Program-made: the position numbers and the translations under genes
Notes under the pieces: model-generated
What the model saw: only the letters and a program-made list of their open reading frames with translations
Database searches by the model: none
What the model was told of the DNA's origin: nothing
Origin: an archaeon
GTDB lineage: Archaea > Nanobdellota > Nanobdellia > Pacearchaeales > JAPDKA01
Direction: 5' to 3'
DNA length: 64,000 nt
Assembly: GCA_029258825.1 (NCBI GenBank)
Contig: JAPDKA010000003.1
Coordinates: 130,065-194,064 of the forward strand
Shown here: positions 50,681 to 60,670 of the stretch, one piece after another
Layout of the letters: the number at the start of each line of letters is the position of its first letter
Position numbering within the stretch: position 1 is the first letter of the stretch

Positions 50681-53600
50681 ACAATTTTTTTAATGTCATT
50701 GTATAAATTTAAAAGTATTGTGTGGGCTTTGGCTTTACCTCTCTCTATGTTATCCATATCTTGTTCAAGTTTTCTCGTAAATGCTTCTGAAACATAGGCA
50801 TGATAGAATTTATTCAAATAGTTCCATACAATAAATCCTAACTTTGTACTAAACATAAAATTCTTTTGCTGCACAACATATTTTCTTTTTATTATAGTCT
50901 CTATAATTTTGGCATATGTGCTTGGCCTGCCTATCTCACGCTCTTTCATTAATGCTATAACCTCACCTTGAGTGAAAGGTTTTGCCTTCGGAAGCTTAAA
51001 CCATTTCCCAACTACATTGATTATTCCTGCATTAAGCGGTTCATATATTTTTACAGGCATAATTTTATCAAAACCATGTTGCAGTATATTAATAATAAAT
51101 TCAGACTCTATTGTCTGTACAGCTTCATTGCTGTTAGGCTTTAACAATGAAATATTAGCTACTTGTTTTTCTACTTCTATAGGTTTAGCCTGACTGGCCA
51201 TAAACCTTCTAAAAATAGCATCATATAGTTTAAAGTGGTCTCTACTAAGTTTTACAGGAAATCGCCAGATTTTTAACATTACAAACCGTTTTATCTGTTC
51301 TGCATCATAAGGCTTTGTTGGTCTTATACATTCATGCGTTCCTTCTTTACCATATTGTCTCGCAACAAAAATATCAAGCAGATTTGACGTTTCAAACCAC
51401 TGCCTAGCAATAGAAATACCAAAAGATGAAACATGCATAGAGTCTGTTCTATGATAAGTAATAAGTCCTGATTCGAACAACTCTTGTGCAAGTTTCATTG
51501 TGTATGCTGCAGAGAATCCAAGAGAAGAAGCATATTTAAGCAAAACATCTGTCGTGAATGGTGGTTGAGGATTAATTTTTGTTCTAGTTGTTTTTACCTC
51601 TATCTTACATTGTTGATAATTTGCTTTAGGTATGTCCTTAAAAATAAACTTAAAACTGTCAAACGTAACAGCAAAACATAAAACCTTTTTCCTTGATTCA
51701 CTTGTCCTTTCTATTATCCATCCTAACACTGGAGTCTGAACACGACCTGCGCTTAAGTTTTTGTTGTTGAATTTTCTCCATAAGATTTTACTTAGCTCAA
51801 AGCCTACCCATCTATCTGCGATCCTTCTAACTACTTGAGCATCAACAAGATCCAAGTCAATTTGTCTTAAGTTATTTATCGCTTTAATCACAGCTTTTTT
51901 TGTTATTTCATGCATTTCGGCTCTGGCTATAGAATCATTGAAAAATCTGAGAAGATTAAATAAATCAAAAGCTATCTTTTCTCCTTCTGCATCAGGATCT
52001 GTAGCAATAATTACGCTGTTGCATTCAAATGCTAGTTGGCGTAATGCATCGATGATTGTACGTTTTGATACAAGATTGGCTTTTTCGCAAGAATGTTGTG
52101 AAGCAATCGCTTCTGTAAATTGTTCATTGCATGATAAACATTTTACTATTGGTGAATAAACTGGAACAAAATTGTTTTTATCAATTAAAACACCATCAAA
52201 ACCGATATTTTCTGCAAGATCGACAACATGTCCCACACATGCCACTATATTAAAAATAGCATTACCTGTTGTTACTTCATATACAGTAACATTATTTATA
52301 ACCCTTCTTGAAGGTTTTCCAAAAAACCTTGCGATAGTTCTCGCTTTTGTTGGGCTTTCTACAATGAGCAAAATAAACTTGAAGAAATCTTCTAGCTGTT
52401 TTGCAATTATACCTTTTGCTGCATTTTTTATAGCATTTCTATCATCATCTATTTGCTTTATGATTTCATCCAAGTTTATACTGCTAAATTCAACAAAATT
52501 TATTTCATCACTATACCAAGCTAGCCTCGATTTAAGATTTTCAAAAGATTTTTTATCATCAACAAGCACTATACTTAACCCTTTACTTATACCCCCAACA
52601 AACAATCTAGATGTTCTACCAGAAGCTTGTAAATATGCAACAGGGTCTGCAATAATAAGCTTAAACCCTGTCTCGTCCTTTTTTAGACTTATGTTTGATT
52701 GTTCTATTCTAGAAATGAATTTATCTAAATATTGCTTCAGCAACTCTTGAGCTTTAAGCATTACATCTCTTGCAAATTTTAAAAATTCGTCAACTTCGCC
52801 TTGTTGAATTCGTTCAATTTGTTCTTTTGTTAACACACCTATTTTGTTGAGTTTTGATTTTATTGCCATCAAGTTGATCCGTTCTTTTTCATCAAGTAAT
52901 TCGATGAACGAATTGATGAGTATAGATAAGTGTACTGGGTTAAATGAGTCTAACTGTAGACTTACTTCTTGTCGGGGAACACCAACAAAAATAGCATATC
53001 TTATAGTTTCTGGCAAATCTATGCCTCTAGCAATAGGGCTTTTATAACTTGCTATGCCAACTAGAACATCGATGTTGCCTTGTCTAAATTCGTTTAGAAT
53101 TTGTTTTGATTTACCAGATTCATATTTGGCAGCCTTTATGTTGTTTTTGCAAAGCCAATTAATGAGCTCATTAACAAATTCTGTATGTTTAACCATAGGA
53201 ACAAAAATTAAACCGCCTTTTCCAAGTTTTTTTATCAACAACTTTAGTTTTTCAAACATTTTTGTTTTATCATAATCAGAACAGTCGATATAAACATCAT
53301 ATATATTTCTTAAGAACCGTGGCCTAAAACCTAGTTCAAAACCAAGCAGCTTAAACAATCTTATCCTCTTTGTTCTTCTTGCTTTTATCGTAGCACTCGA
53401 AACAATGAGCTGACCACAAGAGGAAAGCTCAGCATTAAATTTTTTTAGCTCGTCTTCGCTTACCTCTTGCTTTGATATAAGCTTCAATGCTACATCGAAA
53501 GTATGCTTTATCCCAAGTACAGAAAAAACCTTATCAATGTTTCGTGAAGACTTGAGAAAAGAATCAACGTCATCCACAAATATAAAATCGAATTTATCAA

Positions 53601-54189
53601 ACAACTCATAATGTCTAGACAAAAACTTATCTGTAGTAATAACTATATCATAATCATTGTTCTTTATTTTTTCTATTGCTTCCTGTTTTTGTTTTTTTGT
53701 CAATGAAGTGTGATAAGCAACTATTCGTGCATTTAATTTTAATTTTTTTGCAAAATCCTCGATCTTTAATGTTAAATGTTGAACTAAAATTGACGTTGGA
53801 ACTATAATATAGCATTTCTTTTTGTATTTTGCATAGAGTAATGAAGCAATCAATCCAAATGTAGTTTTACCGACACCTGTAGGTGAGACAATAGAAAAAC
53901 TCTTACCTAAAAAAAGTCGCTTGGCCCATGTCTTCTGTAATGCAAATAAACCTCTACCAAAGATCTTTTTAAACATGTTATTGAGTTCAAATAAAAAACG
54001 GGATGCTGTAACAAACGGTTTTATATTATCTAGCTTTATCTTTTTGAGTTCAGCATTGCTCAGTTTTGATAATTTGCTTAAAGTAAGCAATTTAGCTGAA
54101 CAGTTCTTGCATAAACTTGCTTTAGTCAATCTCTCAACAGTAATGTCGCCTCCACAATTAGGACATAATGCTTTATAGATAGCTTTCAT
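50671..54189 (-). CDS. rgy: reverse gyrase
   Basis: Adds positive supercoils to DNA with ATP; the gene is a hallmark of hyperthermophiles. The 1172-residue protein has an N-terminal zinc ribbon (Cys9, 12, 27, 30), an SF2 helicase-like domain with SPTGVGKT (102-109) and FVDDVDS, and a topoisomerase IA domain from about residue 605 (VESPTKARTIARFFG) with a second zinc motif (CLSC), DPDAEGEK and catalytic Tyr912 in LITYHRTDS. The layout is complete and full length. The final codons GGC CGG TAG lie inside the tRNA-Ala gene. The PduO gene ends 18 bases upstream on the same strand. Confidence 0.97.
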   Translation of the reverse strand: MKAIYKALCPNCGGDITVERLTKASLCKNCSAKLLTLSKLSKLSNAELKKIKLDNIKPFVTASRFLFELNNMFKKIFGRGLFALQKTWAKRLFLGKSFSIVSPTGVGKTTFGLIASLLYAKYKKKCYIIVPTSILVQHLTLKIEDFAKKLKLNARIVAYHTSLTKKQKQEAIEKIKNNDYDIVITTDKFLSRHYELFDKFDFIFVDDVDSFLKSSRNIDKVFSVLGIKHTFDVALKLISKQEVSEDELKKFNAELSSCGQLIVSSATIKARRTKRIRLFKLLGFELGFRPRFLRNIYDVYIDCSDYDKTKMFEKLKLLIKKLGKGGLIFVPMVKHTEFVNELINWLCKNNIKAAKYESGKSKQILNEFRQGNIDVLVGIASYKSPIARGIDLPETIRYAIFVGVPRQEVSLQLDSFNPVHLSILINSFIELLDEKERINLMAIKSKLNKIGVLTKEQIERIQQGEVDEFLKFARDVMLKAQELLKQYLDKFISRIEQSNISLKKDETGFKLIIADPVAYLQASGRTSRLFVGGISKGLSIVLVDDKKSFENLKSRLAWYSDEINFVEFSSINLDEIIKQIDDDRNAIKNAAKGIIAKQLEDFFKFILLIVESPTKARTIARFFGKPSRRVINNVTVYEVTTGNAIFNIVACVGHVVDLAENIGFDGVLIDKNNFVPVYSPIVKCLSCNEQFTEAIASQHSCEKANLVSKRTIIDALRQLAFECNSVIIATDPDAEGEKIAFDLFNLLRFFNDSIARAEMHEITKKAVIKAINNLRQIDLDLVDAQVVRRIADRWVGFELSKILWRKFNNKNLSAGRVQTPVLGWIIERTSESRKKVLCFAVTFDSFKFIFKDIPKANYQQCKIEVKTTRTKINPQPPFTTDVLLKYASSLGFSAAYTMKLAQELFESGLITYHRTDSMHVSSFGISIARQWFETSNLLDIFVARQYGKEGTHECIRPTKPYDAEQIKRFVMLKIWRFPVKLSRDHFKLYDAIFRRFMASQAKPIEVEKQVANISLLKPNSNEAVQTIESEFIINILQHGFDKIMPVKIYEPLNAGIINVVGKWFKLPKAKPFTQGEVIALMKEREIGRPSTYAKIIETIIKRKYVVQQKNFMFSTKLGFIVWNYLNKFYHAYVSEAFTRKLEQDMDNIERGKAKAHTILLNLYNDIKKIVGR

Positions 54190-54207
54190 CTTGCCAATTT
54201 ATTTTGT

Positions 54208-54768
54208 TTATTTTGCATATTCTTCATTAGTATTTCCATATGTATTAAAAAACCTTGCTAACACAAACAGGAAATCAGAAAGCCTATTGATATATATCAA
54301 CACATTTTGAGATAACCATTGTGATTTTTGTCTTTGATAAAAATTAACGATGATCCTTTCAGCACGTCTGCATATTGTTCTAGCAATGTATGTAATACAT
54401 GCAAGTTCCGTACCGTAAGGCAGTACAAATTTATTTATTGTTTTGTTTTTAGAATCTATTTTATCAATTAATTGTTCCAATGCTTCGATATTTGGCTTAA
54501 AACGCTTTGATGCTTTTGTGACAATGTGAGAACTTAAATGGTATAATTCAAGCTGGACAGTTCTCAACATCTTTTTAATATTCTCGACTAGTTGTTTGTT
54601 TTTCTTTAAACCTGCTTGCTTCAATTTTATTCTTACTAGACCTATCCATGATTGTAGCTCATCGATTGTTCCAAGAACGTCAAAGAGTAATTCAGATTTA
54701 AAAGTCTGTTTTTTCTTAATAGGGTTAAAGGTTTTTCCAAAATCGCCTTGTCTCGTGTAGACCTTCAT
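54208..54768 (-). CDS. pduO: cob(I)alamin adenosyltransferase, PduO type
   Basis: The 186-residue helical-bundle enzyme has TRQGDFGKT near the start, GTIDELQSWIG, RTICRRAERIIV and YINRLSDFLFVLAR, all typical of the PduO class, which differs in fold from the CobO enzyme at 25305. It makes adenosylcobalamin, here probably for the NrdJ reductase. Start at ATG 54768: residues of the longer frame come from the tRNA-Lys gene. The ATG lies only nine bases after the tRNA 3' end, so tRNA processing would set the mRNA 5' end. Confidence 0.93.
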   Translation of the reverse strand: MKVYTRQGDFGKTFNPIKKKQTFKSELLFDVLGTIDELQSWIGLVRIKLKQAGLKKNKQLVENIKKMLRTVQLELYHLSSHIVTKASKRFKPNIEALEQLIDKIDSKNKTINKFVLPYGTELACITYIARTICRRAERIIVNFYQRQKSQWLSQNVLIYINRLSDFLFVLARFFNTYGNTNEEYAK

Positions 54769-54777
54769 TTTAAAAGA

Positions 54778-54851
54778 TGGGCCCGACGGGATTCGAACCC
54801 GCGACACCTGGGTTAAAAGCCCAGTGCTCTACCAGGCTGAGCTACGGGCCC
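54778..54851 (-). tRNA. tRNA-Lys (anticodon TTT)
   Basis: On the minus strand GGGCCCG pairs with CGGGCCC, discriminator A. The anticodon stem CTGGG/CCCAG encloses CTTTTAA, giving TTT. The T arm is GCGGG-TTCGAAT-CCCGT. It lies directly upstream of the PduO gene on the same strand, with nine bases in between. Confidence 0.97.
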
Positions 54852-54966
54852 GCTATTGGTCTAAGCTTTACTGCATTTATAAATTTTTTTCATAATCTTA
54901 TTTTACATCTTCATAATACGATAATTTTTGAATAGTTAAAGAAGTCTAACAAAGAAAATTAAAAAT

Positions 54967-55638
54967 TTAAAACTTGTTCCAATAAGTTACTATAAATTTC
55001 TTAGTTTTAGTATCCAATTTTTTGTAATCTGAATCAAGTAAATCAACTTTTAAAATATAAGTACCATCATTATTAAAAAAACAAGATAATAAAGAGATTT
55101 CTCCAGTTTTTGTATCATTAGGAGAAATATAATCAAATTCATTAATTGAAGGGCTTTCAAAACAGATTTCATTTCCTTCTGTATCATAAACATAAACATC
55201 AAATTTAGGATAAATTCGTAGATCCCCTGTATTTGACACAGTAAGTCTAACCTTGCTTAAATAGGCTGCTTGTACTTGGATTTTATCTATAGTTAAAGAT
55301 GCATTTTTAACATAATTAATATTTAAATCTGAAGAACTTATATTACTTACATTTTCTTGAGAGGAAATTATCCCTGCATGAAGAAGAGAGGTCATTACAG
55401 AAAGGATTCCTATCAATACTAATAATAAAATTGAATTAATTATAAGACTTATTATACCAATTACAAGCCCTGCTATAGCCAATCCTGTAACATTAATTTT
55501 CTTTTGTTGAACATAAAAAACAATCGCTAAAATTGCCAAAATAAAACCAATATAAGGAAACAATATAAAAATACAACTTAAAATAGATAAAACAAAACTC
55601 GCAATTCCATAATTATTTGTCATTACTTTTTTAGCCAT
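54967..55638 (-). CDS. DUF4190-like membrane protein with outer beta domain
   Basis: The 223-residue product has two or three membrane helices in the first 95 residues; the pattern G-ASFVLSILS ... GLAIAGLVIGIISLI is that of DUF4190 proteins. The C-terminal 125 residues are beta-rich and probably outside, with two Cys. Function unknown. A strong TTTTTAAAAA element lies upstream near 55665. A 114-base gap separates it from tRNA-Lys. Confidence 0.8.
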   Translation of the reverse strand: MAKKVMTNNYGIASFVLSILSCIFILFPYIGFILAILAIVFYVQQKKINVTGLAIAGLVIGIISLIINSILLLVLIGILSVMTSLLHAGIISSQENVSNISSSDLNINYVKNASLTIDKIQVQAAYLSKVRLTVSNTGDLRIYPKFDVYVYDTEGNEICFESPSINEFDYISPNDTKTGEISLLSCFFNNDGTYILKVDLLDSDYKKLDTKTKKFIVTYWNKF

Positions 55639-55715
55639 TACTTATATATATTGAAAAAATATTTTTAAAAATTTTTCGATAGAAAAAGTTTAACTTTACA
55701 AGATAAAGATAAAAA

Positions 55716-56045
55716 TTACCAATCCAACAGATGTCCGACCTTAGCTTTAGGTTTAAAGCAAGTTTCAATAAAATAAACAAAGTTGCTGTTTGGATAAAAA
55801 ACTTTAAACGGCTTTAAATGTTTTATACATAAAATTTTCTTTCTTTTGTCTAGCAACATTATATAGATTGGGAAAAAGACAAAAAAAGTATGAATAGCCA
55901 AATTCTTCGGTTTATCGAAAACAAAAATGTAAGCTGCATCTGATTTTTTATGAAACATTAAACCGACAGTTTTTGCCAAAAAGCTTCTACATATTTTTAC
56001 TTTTCTAGCAACAATAGTATTTGTAGTTTTATTGATAAGCATCAA
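55716..56045 (-). CDS. DUF192 family protein
   Basis: The 109-residue protein shows the DUF192 pattern: RSFLAKTVGLMFHKK, AIHTFFVFFPIYIMLLDKRKKIL and a C-terminal FVYFIETCF. The family forms a small beta barrel, often exported and of unknown function; this copy has no signal peptide. Divergent from the plus-strand gene at 56091, with a 45-base gap holding a TTTTTAAATTA element for both. Confidence 0.9.
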   Translation of the reverse strand: MMLINKTTNTIVARKVKICRSFLAKTVGLMFHKKSDAAYIFVFDKPKNLAIHTFFVFFPIYIMLLDKRKKILCIKHLKPFKVFYPNSNFVYFIETCFKPKAKVGHLLDW

Positions 56046-56090
56046 AAAATAAAGAATAATATTTTTAAATTATTATGGTAAATCTTATTA

Positions 56091-56822
56091 ATGGAAAAAC
56101 AAACAGTTAAACCAAACCATGTATCTAAGCATACATCTATAGGTATTAAGTTTGTAATATCAATAATAGTGTTGTTATTGTTTGTTTCTGTTTCTGCTGC
56201 AGTTAGTTTTATTGTTTTGGAAACAATCAGCAACGAAAATAATGCAAAATACATATTTACTAGTGCTGCAAAATCAAAACTCAATGCAAGTATTATGGAG
56301 CAAGTGTATGAATATGCAAGTTATGTATGCACAATTAACCAAAGCTTTACTGTACCAGTAAATGATGTCAATATAACCATAGGCTGCAATGAATTTTCAG
56401 ATAAAGAAGAGCTAATTGATTTAATATTGCTGAAATCGTTTGAAGCAAGCTATAATCAAAAAGATAAAGTGAATATAAACGAAATAACAAAAGATCCTGA
56501 ATTAATGTTGAGTGCTGCCTTTAATCAACTTGTACAAAGGCTGGTTATTTATTGCATCATGTGTGCGATGTTATTAACTATATTATTATTCATTATTGCA
56601 AAATCAAATGCTATATCAATTCTTGCGTGGTTGGCACTCGTTCAAGCAGCAGGCCTGATTGCTAGCGTGGCAATAATAAAAAATGCTGGTGCTTATTCAC
56701 AACTGCTTAGCATATTAAACCCTCTACTAATTAAAATGGCAATAGTAAGTTTCATTATTTGTTTATTTTTCTTAGCCATGTTTTTTATCGTAAAGAGTAA
56801 AAAAAGAAGTAAACAAGAATAG
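56091..56822 (+). CDS. membrane protein with outer loop, unknown function
   Basis: The 243-residue product has one N-terminal helix (about 20-45), an outer domain of about 100 residues with two Cys (VCTIN, IGCNEF), and three C-terminal helices (about 148-170, 175-198, 212-236), ending with a basic tail. No family recognised. tRNA-Asp starts on the other strand 16 bases after its end. Confidence 0.72.
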   Translation: MEKQTVKPNHVSKHTSIGIKFVISIIVLLLFVSVSAAVSFIVLETISNENNAKYIFTSAAKSKLNASIMEQVYEYASYVCTINQSFTVPVNDVNITIGCNEFSDKEELIDLILLKSFEASYNQKDKVNINEITKDPELMLSAAFNQLVQRLVIYCIMCAMLLTILLFIIAKSNAISILAWLALVQAAGLIASVAIIKNAGAYSQLLSILNPLLIKMAIVSFIICLFFLAMFFIVKSKKRSKQE

Positions 56823-56838
56823 AAATAAAAAGTAAGAA

Positions 56839-56910
56839 CGCCCTGGCCGGGATTCGAACCCGGGTCTGAGCCTCGACAGGGCTCTATGCTAACCACTACA
56901 CCACCAGGGC
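56839..56910 (-). tRNA. tRNA-Asp (anticodon GTC)
   Basis: On the minus strand GCCCTGG pairs with CCAGGGC, with discriminator G, the usual Asp identity base. The anticodon stem GAGCC/GGCTC encloses CTGTCGA, giving GTC. The T arm is CCGGG-TTCGAAT-CCCGG. It lies 135 bases after the thermosome gene on the same strand; that gap is AT-rich with AAATAACAAAA repeats and holds nothing else I can name. Confidence 0.96.
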
Positions 56911-57045
56911 ATATGCAAAAACATATTTTTGTTCAGGGTTTAAAAAATTTTCTCTACAAATTGATAAAAAATCAAAATGAATAAAATAAAACTAAAATAA
57001 AACAAAGTAAAATAACAAAAATAACAAAAACCGAAATAACAAAAA

Positions 57046-58674
57046 TTAGTATTCTGGTGTTTCTCCTATGTTAGGACCACTAGTTTTTTCTCCTGTGCTT
57101 GATGCTGCAATTACATCATCAATACGCAATATCATCGTTGCTACTTCGCTTGCACTTTTTATTGCTTGTAGTTTTATTTTAGTTGGCTCGACTATTCCTG
57201 CCTGGACAACATCAACGATTGGTGTGTTGCTTTCTTCACTTAAATCTAGACCTGCTGTCGGTTCAGATTCATGCTTTGCTTTAAGCTCTGTTATTATATC
57301 GATAGGATCCAATCCCGCATTCTCTGCCAACACTCTTGGAATTACTTCCAAAGCATCTGCAAATGCGTTTATTGCAAGTTGATGCCTACCTTTTATTGTT
57401 TGGCCATACTCCCTTAGCTTCTTTGCTAGTTCTATCTCTACTGCTCCACCACCAGGCACAATTTTGCCAAGTTGCAAAGCAGCTGCAACATCTCCTAAGC
57501 CATCTTTAATAGCTCTTTCTAGCTCATCTGCCACATGTTCTGTACCACCTCTTATAAGTATAGTCACTGCCTTTGGATTTTTACAACCTGTAATGTATAT
57601 CATAGCTTCTTCGCCTTCTTTAACCTCTTCAACTTTGTCAGCATAACCAAGATCGTTTTCGCTTAACTCATTAATATTGCTAACTATCCTTGCATTCGTT
57701 GCTTTAGCAATTTTTTCCATGTCACTTTTCTTTATTCGCCTTACTGCGAGTATATTGTGCTTAGCAAGGTAGTACTGTGCTATATCATCAATACCTTTCT
57801 GACATAAAACAACATTAGCCCCTGTTTTTGCTATCTTCTCCACCATATCTTTAAGCATCTTTTCTTCCTGCTCGATAAAAGCCTGTAATTGGTCTGGACT
57901 TGTAACCTGTATCTTTGTATCTGTCTCTGGGCTTTTGATTTCTAATGCCGCATCAAGTAATGCGATTCGTGCATTTTTAACAACAGAAGGCATTGCTCCA
58001 TGAACTTTCTCTTTATCTATAACTATGCCTTCAACCAATTCTGTATCTTCTATACCTTTACCCTTTCTTTTCTCTAACTTGATGTTATCCAAATCAACTT
58101 TAATTTTACCATTATCTTTTTCCATTACTTTTGAAACTGCATTAACTATTACTTCAGCCAATTTTTGTTTTGCTGCTTCTGCACCCTTACCAGTCATTGC
58201 TGTCATAGCAATTTTCTTTAGCAATTCTGTGTTATTTTCGTCTATATTTATGCTTAGTTCATCAAGAATTTGTTCTGCCTTCTCCTCAGCCATCCTATAA
58301 CCTTTAGCAATCACACTCGCATGAAGACCTTCATCAAGCAATTTTTCTGCATTTTCAAGCAATTTACCAGCTAAAACAACTGCAGTTGTTGTTCCGTCAC
58401 CAACTTCATCTTCCTGTGTCTTAGCTATTTCCACCATCATCTTTGCCGCCGGATGCTCTATTTGCATCTCTTCAAGTATTGTTACACCATCATTAGTCAC
58501 TGTGATATCTCCAAGGGTATCAACAAGCATTTTGTCCATACCTTTCGGTCCTAGCGTTGATTTTACTGTATCTGCCACAAGCTTAGCTGCTAAAATGTTA
58601 AGTCTTTGTGCATCCCTACCAAGAATACGTTGGGCATTTTCTGGCAAAATGTAAACAGGTTGTTTTTCTGTCAT
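57046..58674 (-). CDS. thsA: thermosome subunit (group II chaperonin)
   Basis: ATP-driven protein-folding ring. The 542-residue protein has [13 protein letters not shown], the [12 protein letters not shown] nucleotide site, and [15 protein letters not shown], all typical. The tail ends [10 protein letters not shown] without the Gly-Met repeat. Only one subunit gene is seen here, so a homo-oligomer or a second gene elsewhere is possible. The long 184-base upstream region is shared with a divergent CBS-domain gene and contains a repeated palindrome. Confidence 0.97.
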   Translation of the reverse strand: MTEKQPVYILPENAQRILGRDAQRLNILAAKLVADTVKSTLGPKGMDKMLVDTLGDITVTNDGVTILEEMQIEHPAAKMMVEIAKTQEDEVGDGTTTAVVLAGKLLENAEKLLDEGLHASVIAKGYRMAEEKAEQILDELSINIDENNTELLKKIAMTAMTGKGAEAAKQKLAEVIVNAVSKVMEKDNGKIKVDLDNIKLEKRKGKGIEDTELVEGIVIDKEKVHGAMPSVVKNARIALLDAALEIKSPETDTKIQVTSPDQLQAFIEQEEKMLKDMVEKIAKTGANVVLCQKGIDDIAQYYLAKHNILAVRRIKKSDMEKIAKATNARIVSNINELSENDLGYADKVEEVKEGEEAMIYITGCKNPKAVTILIRGGTEHVADELERAIKDGLGDVAAALQLGKIVPGGGAVEIELAKKLREYGQTIKGRHQLAINAFADALEVIPRVLAENAGLDPIDIITELKAKHESEPTAGLDLSEESNTPIVDVVQAGIVEPTKIKLQAIKSASEVATMILRIDDVIAASSTGEKTSGPNIGETPEY

Positions 58675-58740
58675 TTTAATAACTTAGTTTAATTTAATTA
58701 ATATTAGCATGAAAATAACTTAATTAAAATAAGATAGCTT

Positions 58741-58752
58741 AAAAAGCTTTTT
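58741..58752. promoter_or_regulatory. palindrome AAAAAGCTTTTT, copy 1 (thermosome side)
   Basis: A perfect 12-base palindrome in the thermosome upstream region, downstream of a possible TATTTTAAAA-like box near 58785 when read toward the thermosome gene. The same sequence recurs exactly 100 bases away. An operator for a heat or stress regulator is one possibility; AT-rich chance is another. Confidence 0.4.
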
Positions 58753-58840
58753 GATTTTTAGCATACATTATAGGCAAGAGGTTTTTAAAATTTTTTATTT
58801 TACATTAAACATATTCCAATATATAAGTGTTTAAAAATAA

Positions 58841-58852
58841 AAAAAGCTTTTT
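58841..58852. promoter_or_regulatory. palindrome AAAAAGCTTTTT, copy 2 (CBS side)
   Basis: The second copy lies six bases before the ATG of the CBS gene and just after its GTTTAAAAAT box. In this position a bound protein would block transcription start. The 13 bases AAAAAGCTTTTTG are identical in both copies. Confidence 0.4.
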
Positions 58853-58858
58853 GGTATC

Positions 58859-59350
58859 ATGAAGATCGGTATTAAGGTTGGGGATATTATGACAAGAAAT
58901 TATATAAGTACATCTCCTGAAACAAACGTGGTTCAGTGCTGTAAAAAGATGGTGAAAAATAAAGTTGGTTCTGTAGTTGTTCTTGATAAAGAAAAAAGAC
59001 TACAAGGAATATTAACGGAGAAAGACGTCATTGTTGCTGTTAGTAAAGGAAAAGACCTAAGTAAAATAGCAGTAAAAGACATAATGACGAAACGTGTGAT
59101 CACAATAAAACCAAATAAAGACATCTATGATGCGCTTGTACTCATGAAAAAGAAAAACATCAGACGACTGCCTGTAGTAGAAAACAAAAAAGTAATAGGG
59201 ATAATAACAATAAAAGATATACTTAAGATTGAGCCTGCATTGTTTGAAATTGCAAGAGATTATATGAGAATAAGCGAAGAAAGGGAAAAATTGAAAAGAA
59301 TAAAGCAAAAAGAAATTTACGAAGAGCTTTACGAAGTGCCGATCGAATAA
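58859..59350 (+). CDS. protein with two CBS domains
   Basis: The 163-residue protein has two CBS domains (about 8-65 and 72-130), each with the VGDIMT or VKDIMTKR type start, forming one Bateman module that may bind ATP, AMP or another adenosyl ligand. A charged helix follows (135-163). No effector domain is fused, so it may regulate a partner. Divergent from the thermosome gene. Confidence 0.92.
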   Translation: MKIGIKVGDIMTRNYISTSPETNVVQCCKKMVKNKVGSVVVLDKEKRLQGILTEKDVIVAVSKGKDLSKIAVKDIMTKRVITIKPNKDIYDALVLMKKKNIRRLPVVENKKVIGIITIKDILKIEPALFEIARDYMRISEEREKLKRIKQKEIYEELYEVPIE

Positions 59351-60670
59351 TTAAAGTTCAGATAGTTTCACATCAGATATGTACATTTCTCTAGCCTTAC
59401 CAATCAATTTTCTTATTAAGTCTCGTATGTTTATTCGCTTTATACAGTATAGCCTAGCTCTTTTAATAAATACGTGCTTGTGTCTTTTTTTAAAATTACT
59501 ACATTCTTTTGCTAGCTTCAATGGCGGGCCTTTCATAAACAGTTGATGCCGTAATTGTTTAAAAGCAAGAACAAGACATGCTTTGGATCGTGTAGCGTCA
59601 TAAACATAAAAATGCTTGAAGTTTATTTTGTAATCTTTTAATGATTCGACCAAATAATTTGCAAACTTCTTGCATTTTGCTGCAGCCACATCTTGTTTTT
59701 GCTTAACAGAAGAAAATTCCAGCAAAAAAACATTGTAGTTTCTTGCCAGTTGCTTTACTTTTTTTTCTATATTTAGTTGTTTTTTGATAAAAAAATTAAT
59801 CGAAGGTCTATTCAAGAATTTACAACATGCTTTACTTAACCTAATAAGCACCTCATCACTTACAACCGCTGTAACATTCCTAAATTTGTCTACAGGGTCA
59901 ATAAGTATAATGTTGCTATATGTTTTAGATTTATTCAACATGGTTAAAGCATGAGATAGGTTCTTATAGTAGTTTTCAATATCAATAAATATTTTGTTGC
60001 ATTTTTTCTTTTTCAATAATTGGCTCCATTTACAAGCAGCTTTGCAAAAATTGATGAAATTTCTGTAATGAATTATCAACAACTCAATAGCATATCCGCT
60101 AAATGCCTGTAAGTGGGATTCTGCACCATAACAATCGTTAGCATAAAAAAATGCTTTTGCAAGTTTGATATGATTGATTAACTTTGGCTCTTGTTTTATT
60201 TTCTTTCTTACATATTTAACATGCAAAGGAGAAACATCTGTTATATTTACTGCTTGATTTGCCTTGCTTATGTTGTATATTGGAACTATTTCCACTACAA
60301 CATCATTGCTTAGCGCAATCCTATAATAATCTCTAGAGCCATGCAAAAGCTGTACTGATACTGGGCCATATTTTTGTTCAAGCTTGTTTAATTTGGAGTT
60401 TAGAAAATTACGCATAATAGCATTAAATTTTTTTTGTATGTTCGAAATGTTTTTATTAAAAGCAATAAAGATATCTACATCGAACGGTGGTTTATTTATC
60501 ATTGTTTGTTTTGCAAAAGAACCTCCGATTATGGCTTTGGCATGATCTTTTACTAGATTGCTGAGCTCCTGCTTGAAATCCTTAGCAACATTTTCCAGCA
60601 GCTTCAATTTACTATCTGGAACCGATATAATACTTAAAGCCTTAATAAGCACGTGCTTGTATTTCATCAT
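59351..60670 (-). CDS. cca: CCA-adding tRNA nucleotidyltransferase, archaeal class I
   Basis: Adds CCA to tRNA 3' ends; none of the eight tRNA genes here encodes CCA. The 439-residue enzyme has IIGGSFAKQT and FDVDIFIAF (the catalytic Asp pair), then VVVEIVPIYNI with the third Asp position occupied by Glu, and the archaeal AKAFFYANDCYGAE stretch. It overlaps the archease gene by four bases. The two form an RNA maturation pair. Confidence 0.95.
   Translation of the reverse strand: MMKYKHVLIKALSIISVPDSKLKLLENVAKDFKQELSNLVKDHAKAIIGGSFAKQTMINKPPFDVDIFIAFNKNISNIQKKFNAIMRNFLNSKLNKLEQKYGPVSVQLLHGSRDYYRIALSNDVVVEIVPIYNISKANQAVNITDVSPLHVKYVRKKIKQEPKLINHIKLAKAFFYANDCYGAESHLQAFSGYAIELLIIHYRNFINFCKAACKWSQLLKKKKCNKIFIDIENYYKNLSHALTMLNKSKTYSNIILIDPVDKFRNVTAVVSDEVLIRLSKACCKFLNRPSINFFIKKQLNIEKKVKQLARNYNVFLLEFSSVKQKQDVAAAKCKKFANYLVESLKDYKINFKHFYVYDATRSKACLVLAFKQLRHQLFMKGPPLKLAKECSNFKKRHKHVFIKRARLYCIKRINIRDLIRKLIGKAREMYISDVKLSEL

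Noticed and set aside
52172..52750. 192-residue plus-strand frame opposite reverse gyrase
   Set aside because: It lies wholly inside conserved gyrase domains and reads as a shadow.
54769..54807. Upstream start of the PduO protein at 54807
   Set aside because: The added residues are a translation of the tRNA-Lys gene. ATG 54768 begins the family motif.
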